From positions 572,939,469-573,003,468 of the forward strand of contig CM046876.1 in the NCBI GenBank assembly GCA_025667525.1: 64,000 bases of DNA. Reading direction: 5' to 3'. Both the position numbers and the translations under genes were made by a program. Under the pieces are notes generated by a model, which saw only the letters and a list, made by a program, of their open reading frames with translations, was not told where the DNA came from and made no database searches. Below are positions 10,975-22,260 of the stretch, piece by piece (the stretch's first letter is position 1; each line of letters starts with the position of its first letter). This stretch comes from Glebionis coronaria (taxonomy: Eukaryota; Streptophyta; Magnoliopsida; Asterales; Asteraceae).

Positions 10975-12727
10975 TTAGACTCCCTTATTCCTAGGTGTAT
11001 CTCTTATATTTTATTATTGTCTTGAATGATCACGAGGATGCATTTTTGACTTATTTCGATAGTTTATTAGGCCGAAAATAAAGTGAACGATTTAATCAAT
11101 AGTTAGCTAAAGGACAAAATCTTTTAAAACTGCTTTTCGGGACCTCATAAAGTTCATATCTTGGCATAACTTGCTTCGCGATTTGAGACCTTTCTCGGAC
11201 CGATATTTGGCAGCGACTTCATACTTCAAACCTTGAGAGACGTTCATAAAATAATGGCCTTCTCTTCATAATAGGAATTTCTTCACTTGAAGTTTTGAGA
11301 GATTCATACTTGGACCACGACTTCTTCATTTTTCTCCAATCTTTATTTTGGACTTTGATATACAACGATCCGCCTCCTTTTATGAATTGGATCTATTTAT
11401 CCTCATACCTTGTTAGGGTCTTTTCGGATACACTTCTCCATGACTTTTGGGAGTTTTTGCTTTTCGTCGTGTGTCTCGATCCTTCATATTGATTTTTGAT
11501 AAATGATTCTTCACATCACTTTTGGATCTTTAGCAACAAAATATAGCCCTCATGCCTTGTTAGGGCCTTTTTCGGACTCGCCAATCTTCGCATCCCGCTT
11601 CAATAAGTTATGCATTGGCTATGAACTCTAATCCATACCGAGCAACTTTTAAACGATCTTGGGCTAGAAGCTAAGTAACCTTTCAAATCGTACAACCTTA
11701 TTTAAGCAGATAAATTATTTAGCAAGCGATGGGAGAATAGGCTCATAATTAACTCGCATAAATTCACGAAAGAATACCGGACTTATAATTGGCTCTATCA
11801 TCTCTCGTTCTCCACAGTTTAAAATCTCAAGGAATGAGACTCGTGGATGCTTAGCCTATTAAATCAAAGTTTTGGGTTTTCGAGTTGCCTATAGGATCTT
11901 GCAAATTCTTAGACTCTTTCAAGTTTAGAAATCGCGTTTTAAAGTTCCCTTGATAAACGACTCTCTAGGATCAATTATAGGAACTTGCGAAAAGTTCTTG
12001 TTCTTAACCCGTGAGAGTTAAGACTTTCGCGTTTTATAGCTCCCTGTATAATAGCCTAGCAAAACTCGACTTAAACATGTTAAGGATACTAGCTAGAGTA
12101 ACTTAGATAAGTAAACTCGGGTTGAGTCAAAAGATTCACAACGTTTGAAAATTAAAACCACTTTATTAAAGATTTACTCTAATAAGGAAAGAAAATAACT
12201 ATACAAAGGGAAAAACTAATAGGCCAAAATAGATCAAAAAATTTGAAAAATGTCGAAAAATTGATTTTCCGGTTAAAATGAGGACAAATACACGGAAAAG
12301 ACCACTTAACTTCGATAGAAGTCTCCCCTACACTTAACATAAACATTGTCCTCAATGTTTAAGCATGTGGGAGTAAACTCCCCTACACTTAGGACATTGT
12401 GCACGTTGTTTAAATCTTGCTAAGGAAAGGACAACTAAAGAGATTCCTATTTTAATATTGAGAAAATATAAAATAGTGAATCGATAAGAGTTTAGGATAG
12501 AACCGGGAAGAAGTAGAACACGGAATCACGGGTCGTCACGAATCATCAAGAGTGGATCATTGAGCTCTCGCATCCCTGATTAAGAGAGTAGAGGAGAGGA
12601 AATAGCAAACCAACGGGTCTCCCCTACACTTATGATAAAGAAAGCTAAAAGATAGATGCATGGGTTGCCTCCCAAGAAGCGTTTGGTTTTTTATTACCGA
12701 GTCGTGAGCCTGACTCGACCTTGATTA
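10970..12727 (-). other. Non-coding 3' region of element B
   Basis: It is colinear with 7565-9130 of element A in reverse. It includes the post-stop hairpins near 12670-12720, purine-tract motifs (as TCCCCTACACTTA) near 12324, 12379 and 12620, and the AAACATTG/CAATGTTT stem at 12341-12360. Two extra segments near 11890-12060 about leaf-like repeats of CGCGTTTTA...CTCCCT have no obvious match in A. No gene is seen. Confidence 0.75.
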
Positions 12728-15700
12728 TCAACGGAAGAAGCATGAAACATATCCACCAGGATCGAAGACATAGTTTTCGTCCATCAAATAGCAGAGGCTT
12801 AAGGCGAACAAGGCAAGCCAAAGAAGAGTAGGCAAGGTTCCCTTAAGCAGCGATGGAGCACGGTGGAAGCAAGGGTGAAGTGGTGCAAGCAGATTTCCAA
12901 AGATTTTTCCTTTTATTTCATCAGGTGGATACTGAGATGGCTTAAAGATTTCAATACCGGGGTCGAACACCTTTTCCTTTAAGGGAAAATAGCACTCAGG
13001 CTCAGCAGAGTGTGAAGAAGATCTGCGAAGAAGCACAACCTCGTCCTCAGAAGGGGGACAAAGAGGTGTTAACTCATACGTGCTGCGGATTTCGGTGTCG
13101 ACCGGTTTCTTCTCCTTAGAAAGAATGTGCTTCAAATCCAAAGTAGGATCAAGACAATAATCTTCAAAGTCATAAGGAGGAGCATCACTCTCATGAGGGA
13201 AGTAAGTGTTGAGAAATTCAGAGAAGTCTTCCTCAAATGAGTAATCGTCCAAAGTAGGATCGAGTGATGGCGGAGGATCTTCATCATGTGAAGAATCGCT
13301 CGAGAGAGTATCATCCTCATCAAAATCATCGAAAGTGGGCATCTCAGGATACTCAGAAGTACAATCATCAAAATCATCCGAATCTGAGCTAGAATCATCA
13401 TCATAAGCATCAAAGATCGGTGGAGAATCATAAATGGGAGAAGCTGCCAAAGTAGGGAGAGAATCATCCACATCATCTTGAAAAAAGTGGATTATCAGTG
13501 GAAGAATCGAATAGCGGATTGTTGTAGACAACAAAGTCATCATGCACATTAATCATATTCACTGATTCTCGGCCTCCAAAGGATTTGCCTGTAAGCTTCC
13601 CCATTTTAAAAATTTGTGAATCATCCCCGACTCGTAAGATTAACTCACCTTCGGCCACATCCACTAAAGCTCGTCCGGTTCTCAAGAATGGCCGACCAAG
13701 TATTAAAGGAATACGAGGGTCCATTTCATAATCAACTACGACAAAATCGACCGGGCAAGTAAATGTGCCAACTTTAATAAACACATCTTCGGCTATACCA
13801 ACAGGGTAAGCGAGAGTGCGATTTGCAAGTTCAAGAGTCATCTTTGTTGGAGTGAGGTCGGGTAATGATAGTGTTTTCCAAACACTTAGTGGCATCAAAT
13901 TAATACTGGCCCCGAGATCAGCAAGGGCAGTAAATTCTTCAGTTTTGTTGAACACGCAAGGCAACACAAAACGACTGGGATCTCCAAGTTTTTCCGGAAG
14001 TTCTTTAAGAATAACTGCAGAGCAGTTTTCATTTAAGCGTGTGTTGGCGAGTTCAATCAGCTTCTCCTTCTTGTTAAGCAATTCCTTAAATGCTTTAACA
14101 AATTTTGGCATGTGGACAAGTGTTTCAAGAAAGCTAATGTTGAAGTTCATTTGAGAAATCATCTTCATATAGCGTGTCACGTCGGAGTCCTCCTTGGTTA
14201 GCATTTTGGTCTTGCCTAAACGAGAGGGATAAGGGATATTGGGTTTGGGTGGTGAAGGTGCAGGTGTAGTAGGTAAAGGTTGAGATGTTGAAGGGTCCTT
14301 CTTAGGAACATCGTCATGACGAGGCGGAGACGGTAATGGTGCACTAATACTAGGTGTAGGAGGAGTAGGGATAAATGGTGGTGGAGGAGGTGTAGATGAT
14401 GGGGGTGGGATTGGTGGATCAACAATGGTAATTCCACTACGAGTAGTAATAGCACTCACATTGGCTCGCGGATTGGTGACGGTGTTTGAAGGTAGAGAAC
14501 TTGTAGTAGAAGGTTGAGATGCGGGCAAGAAACTAGCAAGCATATTCTTCAAATCATTTGTTTGATTGCTGAAGGAGGATTGAATGTTATCTCGAAGCTC
14601 GGATCTAATCTAATTTCCTTGCTTTGTGATATCTCCTTTCAGATTGATAATTTGGCTCTGCAGATTCTTAATTTGCTCACCTTGGGTTCTCATGATGGCT
14701 TCAACATCGGGGTTAATGGGTGGGGCTTGTTGGGCGGGTGGGTGATAAGGATTAGAAGCTCTTGGTGAGATTTGGTTGGTTCTATTGTAGTTGTTGGCGG
14801 AGTTTTGGTTTTGAGGAGAAAAACCGGGTGAAAGGTAGTTGTTGGACCGGTAACTCAGCAGATTTCTATCCCCTTGAGGTCGAGCTTGGTAATTTTCCGG
14901 TGAATAATTACCATAAGCTGCATACACATTTTCCGGATTTCCTTGTGTAGAAGGACAATCGGTGTATGAGTGAGGACCGCCGCATGTTTCACAAGGATTA
15001 GCAACCGCTTTAACTTGTTGTTGTTGTTGGTTTGAAGCGAGAAGCGTGATACTTTTGCTCATTTCAGTCATCATGCGGGTGAGTTCGGTCATATATGGGT
15101 TTGCTGAGGTGGAGGAAACATTGACTCTCGGGTTGTTCCTTGAAGAAGCAGAGGAATCCCAGTTTTTGTGGTGAGTAGTCATGTTCTCAATTAACTCTCT
15201 ACACTCCTCGGGTCTCCTTTTCATGAATGTGCCACCGGCGGCTGCATTAATCGTATCACGATCTCGAAAAGTCAATCCGTTGTAGAAAGTATCAATCAAA
15301 GTGACGGGAAGCATGTTGTGGTTTGGACAACGATCAATCAAGACATTATATCTTTCCCAAGCATTAAAAAGAGATTCATCAGGGTCTTGCATGAAACCGC
15401 TGATTTGATTGCGAAGGCTCGTGACCATGGATGGTGGAAAGTAGCGCGACAAAAAGCGTTGAGTCATGTCATCCCAAGTATGAATAGAATTCTTCGGGAG
15501 ACGATCAAACCATTTCTCGGCATGATGCGATAAAGTATGTGGAAAGAGTTGTAGGCGAAGGACATCCGTTGTGGCACCAGGCAACTTCATGCTTTGGGTG
15601 ATTGTAATGAACTTGTCGAGGTGTTTGTTGGCATCATCATCAGGCAATCCATGGAATGGGTTTGTTTGCACTTGCTGAATCATGTGGTGCTTCAACGAAA

Positions 15701-15908
15701 ACTCAGGAGCTTTGATTTGCATCGGCGCAATCGGTCCTCCTCGTCCAAACATGGTAGGTTGACAAAGTTCCTCCATGGTCCGAAGATCGGGCTGTGGAAG
15801 AACATTGTTGTTATTGTTGAGGTGTGGTGGATTATTGCTGTTTACACCTGACATAGCTAAATCTTCTTGAGTCTCGGGCTCTTGATAATTAGAAGATCTA
15901 GTACGCAT
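12728..15908 (-). pseudogene. Gag-protease gene with acidic and hydrophobic tail (element B)
   Basis: The start is the ATG at 15908 (MRTRSSNYQ), as in element A. Gag is followed by a zinc knuckle ([13 protein letters not shown]), then a protease with [17 protein letters not shown]. An in-frame TAG at about 14610-14612 separates Gag from protease; the frame is otherwise the same on both sides. Near 13490 a T6 run shifts the frame into a segment of about 250 residues. That segment is very rich in D, E and S, then turns hydrophobic (TLLWLALFALSLCYL) shortly before its stop. RT, RNase H and integrase are missing. The stop and frameshift make it a pseudogene unless readthrough or frameshifting is used. 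I do not recognise the acidic tail. Confidence 0.8.
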
Positions 15909-16140
15909 ACACCTGAAAATTAAAAAGAAAAAGAAACCAAACACAAAGACAATATATATACACAATAAAGATAAAATCTTTTTGGAGTTTTGAAATTTTT
16001 AATTTTTATGGATTTTTATCAATTTTTTAATTTTTATGATTTTTGAATTTTTTTATGCAAGAAAAATAACGCTCACAAGTGAACGGATCCCAAAAAGCAA
16101 CGCGTCTCTCACAGAAAACCGTTAATCTTTACGAAAAGAG

Positions 16141-16155
16141 CCGGCAGCGGCGCCA
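16141..16155 (-). other. Primer binding site of element B
   Basis: On the - strand it reads TGGCGCCGCTGCCGG two bases after the LTR end, identical to the site in element A. Both would use a tRNA-Asp-type primer. Confidence 0.85.
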
Positions 16156-16157
16156 TT

Positions 16158-17958
16158 TGATAACTGGGCTTTTGACACCCCGTATAAAAATTAAAAGTTC
16201 TTTGTGTTGGTCTAATCGAATTGATCTAGGTTCTCTATGTGACTCAGTTTTATTTTGGTGGAACAAAAATGTTGTCGTTGTAGTATTTAAAATAAATGTG
16301 CAAAACAATTAAAGTAAATGACTTGAAAGTAAATCTAAGTCTAATTAAAATAATGGGCAAGTATTTAAAACGTGACTGAAATTAAAGGGCACTAATCGTA
16401 AATAACGCAAACTTAAATCTACCTAAGGCAAACTTAAAACGCAACTAAAACTTAAACTAAGGCAAGGCTAAAATAAAGCTAAGGCAAGTAATCTTAAAGT
16501 GCAATTAAATAAAAAGGCGGGAAAAATAAAGCTTGAAAATGAAAGACAGAAATTTAAAAACTGATACTAACAAAAACCTGAAAGAAACCTTGATTCGGAA
16601 GTTTTGAGTCGGAACTTGTTGATTCGGAACTCTTCCGAATGAATGCTTGACTCAGAACTTTTTGAGTTCCGAATAAACCTTGGTGATCCGGAACTTTTCG
16701 TTCGGAAGTCTTGACCCGGAAGATTTCGTCCAGAACTTGACTCGGAAGATTCGTTCAGAACTTCTAAAGTTCCGAATGAATTTGCTGATCCGGAACTTCC
16801 CCTTGATCCGGAAGTTTTCGTCCGGAAGTCTTCGTCCGGAAGTTTTCGTCCGGAACTTTGAATGTTCCGGATGAAGCCCCCTTGAGTCGGAACTTTCGTT
16901 CGGAAGTCTTGACTCAGAACTTTGAATGTTCCGGATGAAACCCACTGGTTCGGAACTTTGAAAGTTCCGAATGAGCAACCTTTCTTATCTTGATCCGGAA
17001 CTTCCTGGGAATCTCAGACACAGAAACAAACACCCCCGAAGAACAAGGGAACACAGTAACAAGAATCTAAACACAAATTTAACCAAAATCAAACAAACGA
17101 TTAAACTAAACTAATAACAAAACATTCAATAATCATAAACTAACAATTTAAATCAACAAAACAAACAAATTTAACCACAATAATCAAAAACCCACTTGAT
17201 CAAAATAACAACATGAACATGAACACAAACATAAACATAAAAATCAAAGATCAAGAAAGGTAGATAGGAGATTAACAAGATAAAATAAAGATTGACAAGA
17301 ATTAAATGAAAACTTACTTGAAATTAAAGGAATTTAAGGTGCAAGACAAGGTATTTAAATTTGACAAGTATTTAAATGACATGAATTAAAGGTGCAAGGT
17401 AAGTAAATGGTAAGACTAATTGTCACACTTAGCCAACAAAGAAAATAATCAACTAGTCCTAACTATATATAGAATCCTCCCCTCTTTCCTTTTCTCTTAA
17501 TTACAAGATTAAGTCCTTCCTTCTTTAATCTTCATTAATTACACCATTAGTCCTTTGTTCTTCTAATCTTCTTTAAACTTGGACTCTAATGACTTGTGGC
17601 TCGGGATTTCTTTTGAACTCGTCTTTTAATTCTTCAATAAAATAGACTTGAGTTCTTCGGCTTTAAGTAAACTTCCGTCTTTTGACTTTTTCTTCGATAA
17701 ATCTTCAGAATTGGTCTTGGACTTCCGTTCTTTTTGCACTCTTGACTTCTCGACTTCGTCTTTCATCGTTTTCTTCAATAAAAGCCCGTAAATGCCCGTG
17801 AATGCCCGTGTTTTCTCCACTTTTCACCTTTTCGTCCTAAATCACAACAAAAACACAAACCACGCATAATTCCGACATAAAAGACATAAAATACACGTTT
17901 TGGCTCGGTTATTATTGTAATTAAGTGGTAAAAAGGATGGGTGTTTACACACCTATCA
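16158..17958 (-). repeat. 5' LTR of element B
   Basis: The 1801-bp LTR starts (- strand) TGATAGGTGTGTAAACACCC, as in element A, and ends AGTTATCA. A TATA-like box (CTATATATAG on either strand) lies at about 17464-17473. A cluster of TTCCGAA, TTCCGGA and TTCCGGAT motifs lies at about 16590-17000, more diverged and longer than in A. The partner LTR is beyond the left window edge, so the age cannot be judged. Confidence 0.85.
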
Positions 17959-17959
17959 A

Positions 17960-20694
17960 CCACCCAAGGATGTGAGTGCGAATTCTATCCCAAAGCCTTC
18001 ATCTCAACCCAATATACCTTATCCTTCGAGGTTGAGGAAAGAGAAATTGAAGAACAAGGATGATATTCAGGTTTTGAACTTTCTTAAAATGTTCAAACAA
18101 CTGAATTTCAATATCTCCTTTGCTGAGGCTCTTGCTCACATGCCCAAATATGCTAAAATGTTTAAAGATCTTCTCAGTGATAAGGAGAAACTTCTTGACA
18201 TTGCTCAGACCCAACTTAATGAGAATTGCTCCGCAGTGCTCTTAAGGAAATTGCCAACCAAACTTGGTGATCCGGGTCGTTTCTTGATTCCTTGCAACTT
18301 CCCAGGAGTAGAGAATTGCATGGCCCTAGCCGATCTAGGTGCCAGTTTTAACTTAATGCCATTAAGTGTTTGGAAGCAATTATCTCTCCCCGAGCTAGTC
18401 CCCACACGAATGACTTTGGAATTATCCAACCGTACGGTTGCTTATCCAGTGGGGATAGCCGAAGACGTCTTGGTTGGTGTCGACAAATTCACCTTCCCGG
18501 TGGATTTTGTTGTCGTTGACTACGAGATGGACCCCCGTGTTCCATTAATCGTTGGACGTCCATTCCTGAGGACCGGTCACACTCTCATTGATGTAGCCGT
18601 TGGCGAATTAATTATGAGAGTTGGTGACGATAAAATCGTCTTCAACATGGGTAAACTTTCTAAGCAGCCTTCGGAAAACGAGAGTGTTAATTTCATTGAT
18701 GTTCTTGATGAGGCTTGTGAAGAACATTTCAAAGACGCTTGTAAAAGTGGTTTTTCTTCTCTACCCATTGTTGAGATCGTTGCCTCAATTGCTTCGTCAT
18801 TGACTCCTTTTGGAGAAAGTGACTTGGATGATTTTGAAGCTATCTTGGGTCCTCTCGATCTTAAGTATGATAATTCTCCCACCACTGGGATGAAGACATT
18901 CTTACCATTGAGAAACTTCTCAATGAGGACCATATTTCCCCACAATCTCCTAAGGCTATCTCTACCGATGATCCGAAGTTGACTACGCCGTCCATCGAAA
19001 ATCCTCCGGATTTAGAGCTTAAGGATCTTCCGTCTCATCTCGAGTACGTTTTCCTTAAAGAAAACAAGACGTTACCGGTCATCATCGCTAAGGACTTGAA
19101 AGAATAATAAAAATCCCGACTTATCGCCGTGCTGAAGAATCACAAGAAAGCGATTGCTTGGAAGATCTCTGATATTCGTGGAATTGATCCTCACTTCTGC
19201 ACATACAAAATTGTCATGGAGGACGACTTTAAACCCACTATTCAAAGCCAAAGAAGGGTGAATCCTAAGATCCATGACGTAATAAAAAAAGAGGTTATCA
19301 AACTTCTTGATGCGGGAATGATCTATCCTATCTCGGATTCACCATGGGTTAGTCCCGTCCATTGTGTGCCTAAGAAGGGCGGAATCACCGTTGTTCCCAA
19401 TGAAAACAACAAGTTGATTCCTACTCGTCTCGTTACAGGGTGGAAAGTTTGTATAGACTATCGCAAACTCAATGATGCTACGAGAAAGGATCATTTTCCC
19501 CTTCCTTTCATGGACCAAATGCTTGAACGTCTAGCGGGTAATGACTATTACTGCTTTTTGGACGGTTTCTCCGGGTATTTTCAAATTCCCATCGATCCCA
19601 AAGACCAAGAAAAAACCACATTCACTTGTCCTTATGGAACATTTGCCTACAAAAGAATGCCTTTCGGCTTATGCCATGCTCCTGGGACGTTCCAAAGGTG
19701 TATGATGGCTATCTTCCATGACATGGTTGAAGAAACTATGGAAGTCTTCATGGATGATTTCTCGGTTTATGGCGATTCTTTCTCTTCTTGCCTTGCCAAT
19801 TTAGAACGTATGCTTAAGCGGTGTGAAGACACTCGCCTTGTTCTAAACTGGGAAAAATGCCATTTCATGGTAAAAGAGGGCATCGTGCTAGGACACAAAA
19901 TCTCCAAAGCCGGTCTGGAAGTGGACCGTGCTAAAGTCGATGTTATTGCTAAATTGCCTCCACCTTCAAGCGTGAAGGGTGTGAGAAGTTTCCTAGGTCA
20001 TGCGGGCTTCTATCGTCATTTCATTCAGGATTTTTCTAAAATCGCTCGCCCGATGACCCACCTATTGGAAAAAGATACCCCTTTCATCTTTTCCAAAGAG
20101 TGTCTTGAATCCTTAAATCTTCTTAAGGATAAGCTAACTAAGGCAGCGGTCTTGGTTAACCCCAATTGGGAGCTACCTTTTGAGTTGATGTGTGATGCTA
20201 GCGACTTTGCTATTGGAGCGGTTTTGGGCCAAAGAGTGAACAAACACTTCCAACCAATCCACTATGCTAGCAAGAAAATGACGGGGGCTCAATTGCATTA
20301 TACCACTACCGAAAAAGAGATTTTAGCTGTATTGTATGCTTTTGAAAAGTTCCGCCCTTATCTTGTCCTTTCTACCACCATCGTGTATACCGATCATTCC
20401 GCGTTGAAGTACTTGATGACTAAGCAAGATTCTAAGCCAAGACTTCTTCGTTGGGTTTTACTCCTTCAAGAATTCAACATTGAAATTCGTGACAAAAAGG
20501 GAGCTGAAAACCTAGCCGCGGATCATCTCAGTAGACTTGAGGATCCTTATCAAGGGGATCATCCGAACAAAGAGATCAATGACTCTTTTCCCCTTTAGGC
20601 CTTAATGTCTATCAATTCTAATCTCGATGACACCCCGTGGTTTGCGGACATTGAAAACTACTTAGCGGGTGGGATTCTCAAGGAAGGACTCATG
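17960..20694 (+). pseudogene. Decayed Athila-like pol fragment (element C)
   Basis: The protein closely resembles element A from just before the protease to just past RNase H. Protease reads [17 protein letters not shown]. Reverse transcriptase has FMDD in the same context and RNase H has DASDFAIG. It is broken by a frameshift near 18890, two adjacent TAA codons near 19104-19109, and a TAG at 20596-20598 where A has a sense codon. The homology then runs in frame to 20694 and stops abruptly at a foreign LTR end. Its upstream half lies left of the window, cut off by element B. Integrase is lost. Confidence 0.88.
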
Positions 20695-22255
20695 TAACAC
20701 CCCCAAATTTATACAACTCAGTACAGCGGAAGACTCGTTGGTGTTACGGGATAGCACATTACTCACATCATAGACAACACATAAAAATCGCGTCGTTTAA
20801 TAATAAATCATTTCCATTCATAAATATTAAAGTTACATCGGTCCCAAGTCATATTATTTCATACAAAGTTTTACAAAGTATTTTGAATGGAAAATATAGT
20901 TTAAGTGCGGGCCATGAATTCTTGTTGTCTTCCCGAGAATTACCTTCAAGTACCTGAGATAAAACATGTTAAAAGAAAAGGTCAGCGATAACGCCGAGTG
21001 AATTCATAGAGTTTAATAAATTCCATCAATATAATATCAGTATAAAAGTATTACTGAAAATCATTTTGTACAAATCGTTTCGATAGGCCATGAAATAGCC
21101 GAAATCATTTTATACAAATCCTTATCGAAAATCATAGTATAGGCATTTGCCTTAAAATCATTATACGAACTAATGTCGTAAAAACATCATACAATACGTC
21201 TTACGACGTTGTATGAAAATAAAAACCGTTATATGAATATGGTTATGAAAACCAAAACACAATCATAATATCATTAGTATGACCCTGTATTGCTAGTCAG
21301 GCAATACATCGTAATTCGAAGCGTCTAGTAGTATTTCGTTAGTTTTGGATTATTACAAGCCGCATGACATTGTTACCTTACTAAACCAAAACGGGTAGCT
21401 AACCCGATACCAATTTTGCCCATCTAAAGTAGCGTGTCGTCACAAAGGTCACGCTATTGGAAATCTTCTCATACATAAATTCGCTTACCAATCCATGTGG
21501 CACGACGGGGATCAACCGTCAAGGCGCGAACTGGGGTGATCGTCCCCAAATAGTACTATTAAATGCATAAGCGTCTACCAACTCCCGGTAGTTCACAATT
21601 CATGCTAATGGGACTTTGAGTGACATAACCTAACTTTAATAATCCATTTAATTTCATCTATCGGGTCCATTAATCATTTATCGGGTCATACAATCGGGTC
21701 ATTCAATCATTCGGGTCCAAAATCAATAAACAAACAATCGGGACAAATGGTGTCCAAACTTTTATAAAAACTAACATGTTATCTCCCTCGCGGGTTTATA
21801 AAGCATTTATAAAACATTTAAAAGAGTGCGAGGCTATGAACTCACGTTGATGTGGGAAGGCGGGTTATCGGCAATTCGGACGTACGGTACGTGCTTCAAT
21901 CACGGAAACCTAGACAAATAATAATCGGTCTTAGACGTTTGTCCAATGACTTTATAAAAATAACAATTATGTATACATATGATGATTATATATGTACGAT
22001 GATCAAGTGGGTTTACATATTCTCGTTTACTCATTTTAGAGTTATGTCGATAACTTTTATACTAGTTTACTAGTTTTACTCGTTTACGTGTCTTAAGTCC
22101 AATAAGCTTATTATAAGTTATTTAACTTATTTTAATCCATTTTGTACCTATATTATCAGTATGTATACTTTCCAAGTTGGGCCTAAATGGGTTAAGCCCA
22201 ATAGATTCTTTTTACAAGTTTTTATTCTATTTAGTCCATTTATTAGTCCTTTGAT
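20695..22255 (-). repeat. Partial inverted LTR of a chromovirus-type gypsy element
   Basis: The + strand begins TGTAACACCCCCAAATTTA, which is the reverse complement of the right end of the LTR ending near 28632. Inner segments such as AACCCGCGAGGG also match that LTR in reverse. This is therefore the 3' part of an LTR lying on the - strand, with the first ~1 kb of the LTR missing at the 22255 junction. The sequence has diverged clearly from the 26065-28632 LTR. I see no gene in it. Confidence 0.65.
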
Positions 22256-22260
22256 CCTAA

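Larger units (their letters stand above)
10970..17958 (-). mobile_element. Athila-like element B, gag-protease type, lacking RT and integrase
   Basis: Read on the - strand, the order is 5' LTR (17958-16158), primer site, a gag-protease frame with an acidic extension (15908-12728), then a non-coding 3' region that continues at 1-199. The boundary after the coding part matches the sequence right after the gag-pol stop of element A, yet RT, RNase H and integrase are absent. The missing part is therefore internal and replaced, not cut off at an end. The element would need enzymes from a relative such as A. It was inserted into element C at 17958/17959. Confidence 0.85.

Noticed and set aside
11295..11492. 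Hydrophobic + strand frame
   Set aside because: It lies antisense in the non-coding region of element B and is not kept in the matching part of A.
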